A DNA stretch of 64,000 bases from Streptomyces sp. NBC_01717 (GTDB taxonomy: Bacteria > Actinomycetota > Actinomycetes > Streptomycetales > Streptomycetaceae). This document shows, piece by piece, positions 43,798 through 56,119 of the stretch. Position numbers and translations under genes: made by a program. A model generated the notes under the pieces. That model searched no databases, had not been told where the DNA came from, and saw nothing but the letters and a program-made list of their open reading frames with translations. The stretch lies in assembly GCF_036248255.1 (NCBI RefSeq), contig NZ_CP109178.1, positions 372,001 to 436,000 on the forward strand, in the 5' to 3' direction. How positions within the stretch are numbered: the stretch's first letter is position 1; every line of letters begins with the position of its first letter.

Positions 43798-45849
43798 ATG
43801 ATCTCCACCCTCCTGTCCCAGTTGCAGCACGGGCCGGACGGTGATCCCACTCCGCGCCTCGCCTACGGAGCCGACTACAACCCGGAGCAGTGGCCACGCG
43901 AGGTGTGGGAGGAGGACGTACGGCTGATGCGTGAGGCCGGCGTCAACATCGTCTCCGTGGGGATCTTCTCCTGGGCCCGTATCCAGCCGGCCGAGCACGA
44001 GTGGAACTTCTCCTGGCTCGACGAGGTCATGGACCTCCTGCACACGGGAGGCATCGGAGTCGACCTGGCCACCGCCACCGCGTCTCCGCCGCCCTGGCTC
44101 ACCACGGCACACCCGGAGATCCTCCCGGTGACCGCATCCGGTGAGACGGTGTGGCCGGGGGCGCGGCAGCACTGGCGTCCCACCTCGCCCGTATTCCGCA
44201 AGCACGCGCTGCGCCTGGTGCGGACGATGGCCGAGCGGTACGCGAACCATCCCGCGCTGGTGGCCTGGCACGTCTCCAACGAGCTGGGCTGCCACAACAT
44301 CTACGACTACTCCGACGACGCCGCCCACGCCTTCCGCGACTGGCTGCGCACCCGGTACACCACGCTCGACGGACTCAACCACGCCTGGGGCACCGCGTTC
44401 TGGTCCCAGAGGTACACCGACTGGGAGCAGATCCTGCCGCCCCGGCTGGCCGCTTCGCACCCGAACCCGACGCAGCAGCTGGACTTCAAGCGCTTCTCCT
44501 CCGATGCGCTGAAGGAGTATCTGCGCGCCGAGCGGGACGTGCTGCGGGAGATCACGCCCGATGTTCCCGTCACCACGAACTTCATGGTCATGGGCGGCAC
44601 CAAGGGGATGAACTACGCCGATTGGGCTGACGAGATCGACTTCGTCTCCAACGACCACTACGTCACGCCAGGCCCCCAGGACCGCGACGAACTGTCCTTC
44701 TCCGCCAACCTCGTCAGCGGCATCTCAGGCGGACGCCCGTGGTTCCTCATGGAGCACTCCACCAGCGCAGTCAACTGGCAAGCCGTCAACCTGGCCAAAC
44801 GTCCGGGCGACCTCGCCCGGGACTCGCTGCTGCACGTCGCGCACGGCGCCGACGCCGTGTGCTTCTTCCAGTGGCGACAGTCGGCGGCCGGCGCCGAAAA
44901 ATACCACTCGGCGATGCTGCCGCACGCCGGGCCCGACAGTGACGCCTTCCGCGCGGTGACCGACCTCGGCCAAACCCTCAGGACGCTGGCTCCGGTCGCC
45001 GGGTCCGAGCGCGAAACAGCACGCGTCGGGATCGTCTTCGACTGGGAGTCGTGGTGGGCGAGTGAGCAGGACTCCCACCCCACTTCCCTCCTCGATTACC
45101 GCAAGGAGGCGCTCGACTGGTACTCCGCCCTCCTCACCCTCGGCGTACGGGCAGACGTCGTCACCGCACAGGCCGACCTCGGCCGATACCAGCTCCTGAT
45201 CGCGCCGGTGCTGCACGTCGTCCCCGCCGCGCTGGCCAAGGAACTCACCCGGTACGCCGAGAACGGCGGCCACCTGGTCACCACGTATTTCTCCGGCGTC
45301 GTCGACGAGAACGACCACATCTGGCTCGGCGGCTACCCGGGAGCCCTGCGCGATCTGCTCGGTATCCGCATCGAGGAGTTCGGCCCCCTGCTCGACGGCG
45401 ACACGGTCGAAGTGGCCCTGGACGGAACCAGGTTGGGCACCCTGTGGACCGATCGGATCACCGTCACCGACCACGAGGTGGAGGTACTGGCCGAGTACCT
45501 CAGCGGTGCGTACGCCGGCCGCCCCGCCGTCACCCGCCGCGCCGTGGGCCCGGGTTCAGCCGCGTACGTCTCCACCCGGCTGGGGGCTGAGGGTCTCACC
45601 GCTCTGCTGCCGAGGCTTCTCGCCTCTGCCGATGTCAGCAGTGAACTGCCCGACGAGGCAAGGGGAAGTATCGAGTTGGTCGTACGCCGCGACGGCGACA
45701 GCCGCTACCTCTTCCTGGTCAACCGGACCGACGAGACGGTGCCGGTGACGGGACTCGCCGGGGATCTCCTGATCGGTCGGTCAGACGATGACGGCGCCCT
45801 CGTTCTGTCTCCCAGGGACGTCGCCGTACTGCGGCAGCCCGCGACCTGA
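43798..45849 (+). CDS. GH42 beta-galactosidase
   Basis: This 683-residue protein has GH42 barrel features: GADYNPEQWPREVWEEDVRLMREAGVNIVSVGIFSWARIQP, then TASPPPWL, acid/base Glu162 in HVSNELGCH and nucleophile Glu319 in FLMEHSTSAVNW. The trimerisation domain (DVVTAQADLGRYQLLIAPVLHVV) and a C-terminal beta domain follow. No signal peptide, so it works in the cytoplasm on imported beta-galactosides. GGAAGGA precedes ATG 43798. It is the last gene of the LacI-controlled ABC operon. Confidence 0.94.
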   Translation: MISTLLSQLQHGPDGDPTPRLAYGADYNPEQWPREVWEEDVRLMREAGVNIVSVGIFSWARIQPAEHEWNFSWLDEVMDLLHTGGIGVDLATATASPPPWLTTAHPEILPVTASGETVWPGARQHWRPTSPVFRKHALRLVRTMAERYANHPALVAWHVSNELGCHNIYDYSDDAAHAFRDWLRTRYTTLDGLNHAWGTAFWSQRYTDWEQILPPRLAASHPNPTQQLDFKRFSSDALKEYLRAERDVLREITPDVPVTTNFMVMGGTKGMNYADWADEIDFVSNDHYVTPGPQDRDELSFSANLVSGISGGRPWFLMEHSTSAVNWQAVNLAKRPGDLARDSLLHVAHGADAVCFFQWRQSAAGAEKYHSAMLPHAGPDSDAFRAVTDLGQTLRTLAPVAGSERETARVGIVFDWESWWASEQDSHPTSLLDYRKEALDWYSALLTLGVRADVVTAQADLGRYQLLIAPVLHVVPAALAKELTRYAENGGHLVTTYFSGVVDENDHIWLGGYPGALRDLLGIRIEEFGPLLDGDTVEVALDGTRLGTLWTDRITVTDHEVEVLAEYLSGAYAGRPAVTRRAVGPGSAAYVSTRLGAEGLTALLPRLLASADVSSELPDEARGSIELVVRRDGDSRYLFLVNRTDETVPVTGLAGDLLIGRSDDDGALVLSPRDVAVLRQPAT

Positions 45850-45926
45850 CGACAGGGTTCGTCACATACAGCACAGCCCCCTGACGCCCCTTGAACGGCC
45901 GGGCAACCCGTTCGAGGGTCACTCCG

Positions 45927-46181
45927 TCGCGCCCCCCGGCGGCTTGCTTCGCGGACGATGCGATCGGCGGTCTGGTCGGGGGTGAGGCCCGCTGTGTCGA
46001 ACCACCAGCCGACATCGCCGAAATCGCGCTTCATGTCGGCGTCGAGGGCCTCGTAGCCGTCGAAGCCGAACCGGTCACGTGGATCCCTGATGGTGTTGCG
46101 GTACTGGCAGACCTCGATGCCCGGTGTAAGGACGACGAACAAGACCTGGCGAGGCGTGAGGAGATCGAGGAAGAGTTCCAT
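45927..46181 (-). pseudogene. P-loop kinase C-terminal remnant
   Basis: From ATG 46181 (preceded by GGAGGA) the frame reads VLFVVLTPGIEVCQYRNTIRDPRDRF, then GYEALDADMKRDFGDVGWWFDTAGLTPDQTADRIV. This is the C-terminal part of an AAA/P-loop kinase-like protein, with the lid Arg region and the ADxM...GWWFDT block. The Walker A half is missing, and past residue 85 the frame loses homology and runs into the GH42 3' end. It is a truncated relic, although the ribosome binding site might still permit a short product. Confidence 0.62.
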
Positions 46182-46259
46182 TCGTCCTCCAGCGGTCGGC
46201 CCAGGGCTGAGCATCGTGCAGGCGCGGCCGGCGCGTGGCCGGGCGGCGAGGTGGACCGC

Positions 46260-46895
46260 TCAGCTGCCGCTGCTGCTCGGTTTACGGCGCAGCCACTCCG
46301 AGAGCTTCCGTCGCGGGGGTCGAGCGATGATGTCGCCTCCGCGGGACCGTCCGGTCAGTTGCACACGGAGGAGAGTGGCGGTGTCCGGGCCGGATGCGGG
46401 CCGGATCTTGATGTCGCCGCTGCCGCGCTCCAGGTCGTCCGTGTCGACGACGATTCCTGGCCTGGTCACCAGGGTGAGGTTTCCTCCGATACGCAGGTCC
46501 ACATCGATGTGAAGGGTGTGGTGAGTGATCACCGCGTGGGTGAAGTCGAGCTTCGCTTCGCCGAACATCAGGCGGATTTCCATGCGCCGTGGAACCAGCC
46601 AACGGTCGGTGCGTGTGATGTCGCCGAAACGGTGGTCGATCCGGATCACATCTCTGGCTTGTGGGGGCATTCCATCCGACGGCAGGTCGGCGGTCAGTCG
46701 AGCCAGGTCGCCGGTGGTGCGCGCGGACAACGCGGCGTCCAAGCGCTCGTCCAGTTCGGCCGCGGTGAGCCGGCCGTCGCCTGCGGCAACCTGCAGAATC
46801 TCCACGACTTGGTCCCGTTCCCGGTCGGAGGCCCTGAACTCGGGCGTTGGACCATGCCCGGAAGAGTCGTCAGCCGGACTGAGTTCACCCGTCAT
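46260..46895 (-). CDS. DUF1707 (SHOCT-like) domain protein
   Basis: This 211-residue protein has the DUF1707 motif FRASDRERDQVVEILQVAAGDGRLTAAELDERLDAALSARTTGDLARLTADLP near its start. A beta-helical-like second half follows (VLVRRMEIRLMFGEAKLDFTHAVI and LTLVTRPGIVVDTDDLERGSGDIKI). This second half resembles the cell-wall-active (LiaF-like) C-terminal fold. There are no membrane segments. It is divergent from the DUF4139 pair with about 110 bases between, hinting at common control. Confidence 0.8.
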   Translation of the reverse strand: MTGELSPADDSSGHGPTPEFRASDRERDQVVEILQVAAGDGRLTAAELDERLDAALSARTTGDLARLTADLPSDGMPPQARDVIRIDHRFGDITRTDRWLVPRRMEIRLMFGEAKLDFTHAVITHHTLHIDVDLRIGGNLTLVTRPGIVVDTDDLERGSGDIKIRPASGPDTATLLRVQLTGRSRGGDIIARPPRRKLSEWLRRKPSSSGS

Positions 46896-47004
46896 GCCCG
46901 CATTCTGGTGGACAGCCGAGAGTCCCGCAACGACCGGTGATCGCGCGTGCAGACCGCCCGGGCGTAGGCTTCGCTCAGCATGGACGCGGCGGGGGGCGGA
47001 GCGC

Positions 47005-49068
47005 ATGACGGCTGAGACAACACCGAGGTGGGGGTCGACCCTCGATTCGGTCGTGGTGTACGCACAGGGCGCGGTCTGCCGACGCCTGGCCCGGGGCAGC
47101 GTGTCGCCTGACGGCCGGGTGCGGGTGACGGGACTGCCCCGCTCGCTGGACCCGGGCTCGCTGCGGGCCCGTGTCCTGGGTGCCCCCGGGGTACGCGTCA
47201 CCGAGGCCCGGGTGGAGGTCGAGGCCGAGCCGCTCGGCACGGGCACGCCCGACGAGTTGCGGCGCGAGGTCGAGCGGCTGCGCGACGAGTACGCGGCGGC
47301 GCAGGGACGCCGGGACCGACAGCTGATGCTGATCGAGGAGGTCGGGGCTCTCCACCCGGTCCCACCTGCCCGCAGGCGCGAGGACCCGCACCGCCGCACT
47401 CCGGTCGACGCGTGGCTGGAGCTCGCCGACTTCGTCGACGAGCGGCTGACGGGACTGCACAACCGCCTCGTCGAGCTGGAGGAGGCGCTGCGCAACGTCG
47501 AGCACGAGCTCACCGTCGCCACCGACAGGCTCGCCCGCGCCTCCACCGACGCGCCGTCAGCGCACGTGGAGACCACGGTCTGCGCGGTCCTGGCCCTCGA
47601 CGGCACCGGTGATGCGGAGGTGGAGCTGGAGCTGGAATACGGGGTGCCGGGCGCCGTCTGGGTACCGGCCTACCGTCTCACTCACCGTCAGGGCGACGGC
47701 AGCGGCCGTCTGGTGCTGCGCGCCTCGGTCGCGCAGCGGACCGGCGAGGACTGGACCGGCGTGCGTATCGCCCTGGCCACCGCCGATCTTCGTCGCCGCG
47801 CCGACCTGCCGAGGCTCCGCTCGATCCGGATCGGACGCAGCCAGCCCGCCCCCGCGCCTTCTGGCTGGCGCGAGCCCCCGGCCGGGCTCGTCGACCTGTT
47901 CTTCGGATACGACGCGGCGGGCCCCGGCCCAGCCACGACCGTCGCACCCATGGGTGTCGCGGGCGGCTCCGCATCCGGGCCGGTTCCGCCACCCCCGCCT
48001 CCCCCGCCCCCTGCACCGCAGAGCTACGGCGGTCCGCCGGCCGCGCTCCCGGCGCCCGGTGGCGCTCCCCCGGAAGTCCTCGGTGGCGGGATGCCCGCCC
48101 TCGCGCAGCCGGCCGGGTCGGTACCGGGCAACAGGCCGCGTGCCGGCGGCAGGTCCTTCGCGGGTGAACCCATGGCGCCCGCGGCTCCTGGCCGGGCTGC
48201 GCCGCCACCCCCTCCGGCACCGGTGGCCGGTCCGCCGCAGCCGAGCGGCGCCGAGCTCGACTATGCCGCCCTGGTCCTCTGCGGCCCCGACGAACAGGCC
48301 GGTCGCAGAGGCCGGTTGTTTCCCGGCTCTCCGTTCGACCCGGTGGCGGCCGAGTACCGGCGCCGCGCCGAGGCGGTGGCCGCGCTGCCGTTGCCCGGAC
48401 AGGCCGTGCGGCCCCGCGAGTCGGCGGGTTCCTTCGACCACCGCTTCGATGCCACTGCCCGCGCCGACATTCCGTCGGACGGCACCTGGCACACCGTCAC
48501 CGTCGGCGAGATCCCGGTCGGCCTGCGTACCGAGTACCTCTGCGTGCCGTCCGTGGAGCAGACCGTGTACGCGACATTGGTGCTCTCCAATGCCACCGAC
48601 CAGGCACTGCTGGCCGGCCCGGTGGAGGTCACCGTCGACGACGACTTCCTGCTGACCGCCGCACTGCCCACGCTTGCCCCCGGCGGTGTCCGCCGGGTGG
48701 GGCTCGGGCCGGCCGAGGGCATCCGGGTCACCCGCCGTACGAACCTGCACGAGTCGACCTCGGGCCTGCGCAACAACACCACCGTGCTCGACCACCGCGT
48801 CCACGTGGAGCTGGCCAACCGGCTCGCGAGGCCCGTCGCCGTGGAAGTCCGTGAGCGGGTGCCGGTCACTTCCGATCCGGACGTCCGGATCGAGGAACGG
48901 GCCGACTGGACAGCACCCGAGGAAGGCGCGGGGCCCGATCGCCATGCGCCGGGAACCCGCGTGTGGCGACTGGAACTGCCCGCAGGCGACACCGCCGCCC
49001 TCGACGGCGGCTACGAGATCCGCATCCCGACCGGCAAGGCCCTGGTCGGCGGCAACCGCAGGAGCTGA
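47005..49068 (+). CDS. DUF4139 (MuiA-like) protein with proline-rich linker
   Basis: This 687-residue protein has an N-terminal DUF4140-like strand domain (DSVVVYAQGAVCRRLARG; RVRVTGLPRSLDPGSLRARV), then a coiled coil near residues 85-190. The DUF4139 domain (YGVPGAVWVPAYRLTH; SVAQRTGEDWTGVRIALATADL) is split by a long Pro/Gly/Ala linker (PPPPPPPPPAPQSYGGPP) of about 130 residues. The second part resumes at ATARADIPSDGTWHTVTVGEIP and ends with strands typical of the family. The function is unknown. ATG 47005 follows GGCGGAG. The next DUF4139 gene follows after eight bases. Confidence 0.85.
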   Translation: MTAETTPRWGSTLDSVVVYAQGAVCRRLARGSVSPDGRVRVTGLPRSLDPGSLRARVLGAPGVRVTEARVEVEAEPLGTGTPDELRREVERLRDEYAAAQGRRDRQLMLIEEVGALHPVPPARRREDPHRRTPVDAWLELADFVDERLTGLHNRLVELEEALRNVEHELTVATDRLARASTDAPSAHVETTVCAVLALDGTGDAEVELELEYGVPGAVWVPAYRLTHRQGDGSGRLVLRASVAQRTGEDWTGVRIALATADLRRRADLPRLRSIRIGRSQPAPAPSGWREPPAGLVDLFFGYDAAGPGPATTVAPMGVAGGSASGPVPPPPPPPPPAPQSYGGPPAALPAPGGAPPEVLGGGMPALAQPAGSVPGNRPRAGGRSFAGEPMAPAAPGRAAPPPPPAPVAGPPQPSGAELDYAALVLCGPDEQAGRRGRLFPGSPFDPVAAEYRRRAEAVAALPLPGQAVRPRESAGSFDHRFDATARADIPSDGTWHTVTVGEIPVGLRTEYLCVPSVEQTVYATLVLSNATDQALLAGPVEVTVDDDFLLTAALPTLAPGGVRRVGLGPAEGIRVTRRTNLHESTSGLRNNTTVLDHRVHVELANRLARPVAVEVRERVPVTSDPDVRIEERADWTAPEEGAGPDRHAPGTRVWRLELPAGDTAALDGGYEIRIPTGKALVGGNRRS

Positions 49069-49076
49069 CACACGCC

Positions 49077-50639
49077 ATGTCCACGGCCCCGAAGGCGATC
49101 GCCCTCCCCGTCACCGCCGTCACGTGCCTCGAGGATCGCGCCCACATCGAGCGCGCCGTCGTGCTCGACCTGGAGGCCGGGGTCCAGCGGCTGCGTCTCG
49201 GTCCGGTCAGTGCGCTGGCCGTCGACCGGACTCTCCATGCCGAGCTGACCGCCGATCACCCCGCGACCGTGCTCGACGCGCGGATCGTCCGCAGCTGGAC
49301 ACCGCGCGGGCCACAGCCGTCCACCGGCGACGACTCCGCCCTGCGCCACCGCGTACACACCCTCGAAGACGAGCAGTCGGCCCTGGGGCAGCGACGTGAC
49401 CGGCTGCAAGCGCGCCTTGACCTGCTCGGCCGCCTCGCCGCCGATCTGCTGCGGGAGATCGGCGAAGGCGCCGGCTCCGGGGAGACCGAGCGGTCCCGGT
49501 GGGCCCGCGAACTGGACCGGGTGGACGACGAGCGCGACGCGCACGGCGAGCAACTCCGCGCAGTCGACGCCCGGCTGGCTGCCCTCGCTGCCGAACTCGG
49601 CGAAGCCCAGCGGGCCATGTATCTCTCCGAGGAGGAGCCCGCCGAGCTGGTCGGCCACGTCGAGTTGACCGTGGAGGCCGCGGCCGCCGGGCCGGTCGGG
49701 CTGCGCCTGAGCCACCTCACCCCGTGTGCACTGTGGCGGCCCGCCTACCGGGCCGTGCTCGACGGGGACTCCTTGACACTGGAAACCGACGCGATGGTCT
49801 GGCAGCGCACCGGTGAGGACTGGTCGGACGTACGGCTGACATTGTCGACGGCCCGCTCGGCGCTGGCCACCGATCCGCCACGGCTGGGCGAGGACCGGCT
49901 GACGCTCAAGGACCGCTCCGCAGCGGAGCGCCGCACGGTCGACGTCGAGCTGCGCGAGGAGGAGATCGAGGCCCTCGGCCCGGTCCCGGTGCTGGGCCTG
50001 CCGGGGGTGGACGACGGCGGCGAGGCGCGGGTGTTGAGATCCTCCGCGTCGGTCTCGGTGCCCGGTGACGGCCGCGCCCACCGAGTGCTGCTCTCCGCAT
50101 TCACCACGGCCGCGCGCAGTGAGTACGCCTGCTCACCGGAGTTGTCCCCCCTGGTCACCCAGGTGGTGCGGTTCGACAATCTGTCCGGCCACGCGCTGCT
50201 CGCCGGGCCCGTGGACCTGGTCCGCGGCAGCGGATTCAGCGGCCGCGGCACGCTGGACTTCACCGCCCCCGGCGCCCCCGTCGAGCTCGCCTTCGGCAGC
50301 TGCGACGACTACAGGGTGGTCCGGCATGCCGAGGAGTCACGCGACTCCGCCGGTATCACTCAGCGGACCGTGGTCACCCGCACGGTCCGGCTGCACCTGT
50401 CCCGGTTCTCCGCCCCCGGGGAGCACGGCGATCGGGTGGTCGTCCTTCGGGAGCGGATCCCGGTCTCCGAGGTCTCGGCGGTGGAGATACGCCTGCATAA
50501 GGATTCGTGCTCCCCGGCGCCCGACGTGGTCGACGCCGAGGGCATCGCCCGCTGGGACGTCACCCTCCCGCCCGGCAGCCGCCGCACGGTCACCCTGGTC
50601 TACGAGCTGTCGGCGAGCGCCAAAGTCACCGGGCTCTGA
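49077..50639 (+). CDS. DUF4139 (MuiA-like) protein, second paralogue
   Basis: This 520-residue relative of the preceding gene has the N-terminal strand domain (AVTCLEDRAHIERAVVLDLEAGVQRLRLGPV), a coiled coil (about residues 90-175) and an uninterrupted DUF4139 domain (LTPCALWRPAYRAVL; MVWQRTGEDWSDVRLTLSTA; VPGDGRAHRVLLSAF). The proline-rich insert is absent. AGGAG precedes ATG 49077 and overlaps the end of the first gene, so translation is coupled. The products may form a heteromer. The pair is divergent from the DUF1707 gene. Confidence 0.85.
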   Translation: MSTAPKAIALPVTAVTCLEDRAHIERAVVLDLEAGVQRLRLGPVSALAVDRTLHAELTADHPATVLDARIVRSWTPRGPQPSTGDDSALRHRVHTLEDEQSALGQRRDRLQARLDLLGRLAADLLREIGEGAGSGETERSRWARELDRVDDERDAHGEQLRAVDARLAALAAELGEAQRAMYLSEEEPAELVGHVELTVEAAAAGPVGLRLSHLTPCALWRPAYRAVLDGDSLTLETDAMVWQRTGEDWSDVRLTLSTARSALATDPPRLGEDRLTLKDRSAAERRTVDVELREEEIEALGPVPVLGLPGVDDGGEARVLRSSASVSVPGDGRAHRVLLSAFTTAARSEYACSPELSPLVTQVVRFDNLSGHALLAGPVDLVRGSGFSGRGTLDFTAPGAPVELAFGSCDDYRVVRHAEESRDSAGITQRTVVTRTVRLHLSRFSAPGEHGDRVVVLRERIPVSEVSAVEIRLHKDSCSPAPDVVDAEGIARWDVTLPPGSRRTVTLVYELSASAKVTGL

Positions 50640-50736
50640 GTTCGGCAGAGGGGCGCTGGACCGGACCGGCCTCGCTGCACCTCACCGGCATCATCCGGGC
50701 CGCATGTCGATGCCCGGCTATGACCACCGACCGAGA

Positions 50737-51165
50737 TCACACTCGCGGCCGATCGGCGACACAGGAGGGGCACCGCCCACGGTAGGTGATCTGGACCTCG
50801 GACACCGTGAAGCCGAACCGCTCCTCCGCCGGGAAGTCGGCCAACGGGTCGCCGGCCGGGTGGACATCGCGGATGGTGCCGCAGTCGGAGCACACCAAGT
50901 GCTGGTGGGGGCGGTGAGCGTTGGGGTCGTAGCGTTTGGCACGGCCGTCGGTGGAGAGCTCCATGACCTCGCCGAGGGAGACCAGTTCGCCCAGGGTGTT
51001 GTAGACGGTGGCCCGGGAGATCTCGGGCAACCGCTCCGCCGCGCGGACGAGCACCTCGTCGGCCGTGAGATGCACATGATCACCATCGAGGACCTCCGCA
51101 ACGACACGCCGCTGGGACGTCATCCGCCAACCACGCCCTCGCAGTCGCTCCAGTAGGCCACTCAT
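50737..51165 (-). CDS. Fur family regulator (CatR/PerR-like)
   Basis: This 142-residue protein has the Fur winged helix (MTSQRRVVAEVLDGDHVHLTADEVLVRAAERLPEISRATVYNTLGELVSLGEVMEL) and the metal-binding C-terminal half (HRPHQHLVCSDCGTIRDV), with CxxC sites CSDC and CPSC for structural zinc. Adjacent katG suggests a peroxide-sensing repressor, as CatR and FurA are in other actinobacteria. Here the regulator is divergent from katG, with a 531-base gap. AGGTGA precedes ATG 51165. Confidence 0.9.
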   Translation of the reverse strand: MSGLLERLRGRGWRMTSQRRVVAEVLDGDHVHLTADEVLVRAAERLPEISRATVYNTLGELVSLGEVMELSTDGRAKRYDPNAHRPHQHLVCSDCGTIRDVHPAGDPLADFPAEERFGFTVSEVQITYRGRCPSCVADRPRV

Positions 51166-53886
<2,721 letters not shown>

Positions 53887-53893
53887 GCCTGAG

Positions 53894-53925
53894 GTCCCGG
53901 TCGGCCGCGCATCGCCGGCCGGGAC
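53894..53925 (+). terminator. katG terminator hairpin
   Basis: Arms 53894-53905 and 53914-53925 pair over 12 bases with one G-T wobble. The hairpin starts eight bases after the katG stop codon. Confidence 0.72.
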
Positions 53926-54130
53926 ATCCTCGGGATCCGGGCAGCATTGATGAGGGAAACTGCGTCGTCCACTCACAGGCACTGTTGGACAGCCTCCTGG
54001 ACGTCGGCTCAGACCACCCGCTGTTCTCCGTCGATCACCCGTGCGATTCGATGATGAACTCTCCCCCTGGTTCGCCGAGTGCCCGAGCAGCGAGACCGAT
54101 CGTGTGAAGATTGACTGCACTCTGCCACTC

Positions 54131-55234
54131 TCACGACGAGCGCGGGTCGTGCTCCCCGCGGCCGTCGCCGTCCGCCGCGGCGGGGACGCCGTAGTCGAAG
54201 TCGGGGAACGTGCTGTGTATCTCCACGACCCGGCCTTCCTCCGACGACCGCTTGGCGGCCAGCATCACTTCGAGTGCGTGGAAGGCGTGTTCGGGCCGGG
54301 TGACGGTCCGGATGCCCTTCTCCACGCACTCGACGAGGTGCCTCAGGCCGTCGGTCCACGGCCACTGCGGGTCCGTCTCACCGACGATCTCCCACGAACC
54401 CCGGTCGTTGGTCCACTGCTCGAAGCCGTTGGGAGCCCAGTCGTCGCCCATCAACTGCATCGTGCCGGCACTGCCGTACAGTTCCACCGCCGGCGAGCGG
54501 TACTTCTGCATCGTGAAGCCCGTGGCGATGGAGGCGTAGCGGGAGTTGCCGAAGTCGAGCACGATGTGCGCGTTGTCGTCGGCTCGGACCGTGACCTGTT
54601 CGCCCTCGGACTCGCGCTTGGGAACGGCGACGCCGACCATCGCGGTGACCCGCTCGACGGACCCGAAGAAGCCGCACAGGCTGGTCAGGTTGTAGACGCC
54701 GAGGTCGAACAGCGCGCCGCCGCCCTGCTCGTAGAACCAGCGGCCCCACCAGGGGCCCGACCAGCCGTAGCGCGACCGGGCCAGGTGGAGCTCGCCGATC
54801 TCCCCCTCGCGCACCCGCTTGTGCATCTCCCGGTACGTCGGCGACAGCGCGACGTGCGGCGCGCAGACCAGTTCCCCCGGCGCGACGGCGGCTGCCTCGA
54901 GGAGTTCGGTCGCCTCCTGCACCGACGTCGCCATCGGCTTCTCGACGAGCACGTGCCTGCCGGCTTCAAGGGCCGCACGGGCGAGGGAGCCGTGCTCGTT
55001 CATGCTGGTGAGGACCAGCACGATGTCGAGACCGTCGCGGTCGATCAGGTCTTGGGCACGCTCGAAGGACGTATCGATCCCGAATCGCTCCGCGGCTGCT
55101 GACCGCTTGCCGGGGTCCGGGTCGTAGCCGGCGGCCAGCTTGACGCGTCCTTCTTGTTCGAGCCGGGTGATCAGTGCGGCGTACGGGCCGGAGAACACAC
55201 TGCCGAGTCCCAGGACACCGATGTTCAACGTCAT
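54131..55234 (-). CDS. Gfo/Idh/MocA family oxidoreductase
   Basis: This 367-residue protein has the Rossmann motif IGVLGLGSVFSGPYAA, then VEKPMATSVQEA with the family lysine (EKP), and the C-terminal sheet domain containing GALFDLGVYNLTSLCGFFG (the conserved D-x-x-H/Y region). The family oxidises or reduces sugars, inositols and related compounds with NAD(P). Substrate specificity is not predictable. It is last in a minus-strand row with PhyH dioxygenase, AraC and GH35 genes. Confidence 0.88.
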   Translation of the reverse strand: MTLNIGVLGLGSVFSGPYAALITRLEQEGRVKLAAGYDPDPGKRSAAAERFGIDTSFERAQDLIDRDGLDIVLVLTSMNEHGSLARAALEAGRHVLVEKPMATSVQEATELLEAAAVAPGELVCAPHVALSPTYREMHKRVREGEIGELHLARSRYGWSGPWWGRWFYEQGGGALFDLGVYNLTSLCGFFGSVERVTAMVGVAVPKRESEGEQVTVRADDNAHIVLDFGNSRYASIATGFTMQKYRSPAVELYGSAGTMQLMGDDWAPNGFEQWTNDRGSWEIVGETDPQWPWTDGLRHLVECVEKGIRTVTRPEHAFHALEVMLAAKRSSEEGRVVEIHSTFPDFDYGVPAAADGDGRGEHDPRSS

Positions 55235-55291
55235 CGTTTCAGATTCCTTCCGTAAGAAGATCCGTAGGAGAACGGTCGACGGCTATGCCTG

Positions 55292-56038
55292 TCAGGGCCT
55301 TTCGGGACGCTGCCAGGGAAACCGGCGCGGTACGGCGAGGGGTCTTGAAGGGCATGCGAAGGACATGACCAGGGCCCGCCGTGGTTCGCTCGTGGTGTTC
55401 GGCCCGGCGTAGTGCAGCGTCCGGGACCCGTGCACCGTCGCGCCGCCGGCGGGCAGTGGGCAGGCCACACTGCCGGAGACTGCGCCCGTGTCGGCCAGGA
55501 CCAGACCCTGCGCGGCCGGGTTGATCCGCCGGTGCGGCAGCACCGGAAGCAGCTGGCTGCCGGGCTGGAACTCCATGCAGCCGTTGGCCGTTGTGGCCGC
55601 CTGCAGGGGCATCCAGATGCTGATCGCCCGGTGCTCATGGTCCGGGTTCCAGTACGCCTCGTCCTGGTGCCAGGGTGTCTCGGCGCCGTGGTGGGCAGGC
55701 TTGCGGATCGCGTGCATCCCTGTCGGGACGACCTCGGGGCCGAGCAGCCGGCGGGCGACGACGCCCGCATTGCGGTAGGCCTCGGTGTCGCGCAGTTCGG
55801 GCGCGTAGTGGTCCGGGTTCAGGATCTGGGGCAGCAGCGGCTCGCCGTCCAGCTCACCGGCCAGTTCGAGCCTGTCCTGCTCGGCGATGTCCGCATCGTC
55901 CTCGAAGAGACGGTCGTAGACCGCCTGCAGCTCCTCCACCTCCTCGGCGGACGTCAGCCGGTCCAGGGCCACAAAGCCCCGGCGGTAGAACTCCTCCCGC
56001 TGTGCGTCGGTCAACACCTCGGCATCACTCGGATTCAT
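55292..56038 (-). CDS. phytanoyl-CoA dioxygenase (PhyH) family protein
   Basis: This 248-residue Fe(II)/2-oxoglutarate-dependent oxygenase has the iron-binding HxD in TPWHQDEAYW near residue 122 and distal HGSRTLHYAGPNTTSEPRRALVM, with His and the 2-oxoglutarate Arg. The N-terminal YRRGFVALDRLTSAEEVEELQAVYDRLF is the usual PhyH start. It likely hydroxylates a small metabolite. AAGGAG precedes ATG 56038. It lies 57 bases upstream of the Gfo/Idh/MocA gene, with which it probably works. Confidence 0.88.
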   Translation of the reverse strand: MNPSDAEVLTDAQREEFYRRGFVALDRLTSAEEVEELQAVYDRLFEDDADIAEQDRLELAGELDGEPLLPQILNPDHYAPELRDTEAYRNAGVVARRLLGPEVVPTGMHAIRKPAHHGAETPWHQDEAYWNPDHEHRAISIWMPLQAATTANGCMEFQPGSQLLPVLPHRRINPAAQGLVLADTGAVSGSVACPLPAGGATVHGSRTLHYAGPNTTSEPRRALVMSFACPSRPLAVPRRFPWQRPERP

Positions 56039-56119
56039 GGGCCGCTCCTTGTCAGTACCGGGTGTCCGCCGGGATCTCATCGTCGTCGTTCGAAGGCCTC
56101 GCGGCCTTGTCCCGGAGGC

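Noticed and set aside
53926..54130. Short frames between katG and the Gfo/Idh/MocA gene
   Set aside because: A plus-strand frame (DDELSPWFAECPSSETDRV) looks mildly gene-like but cannot be tied to any family and lacks a start signal.
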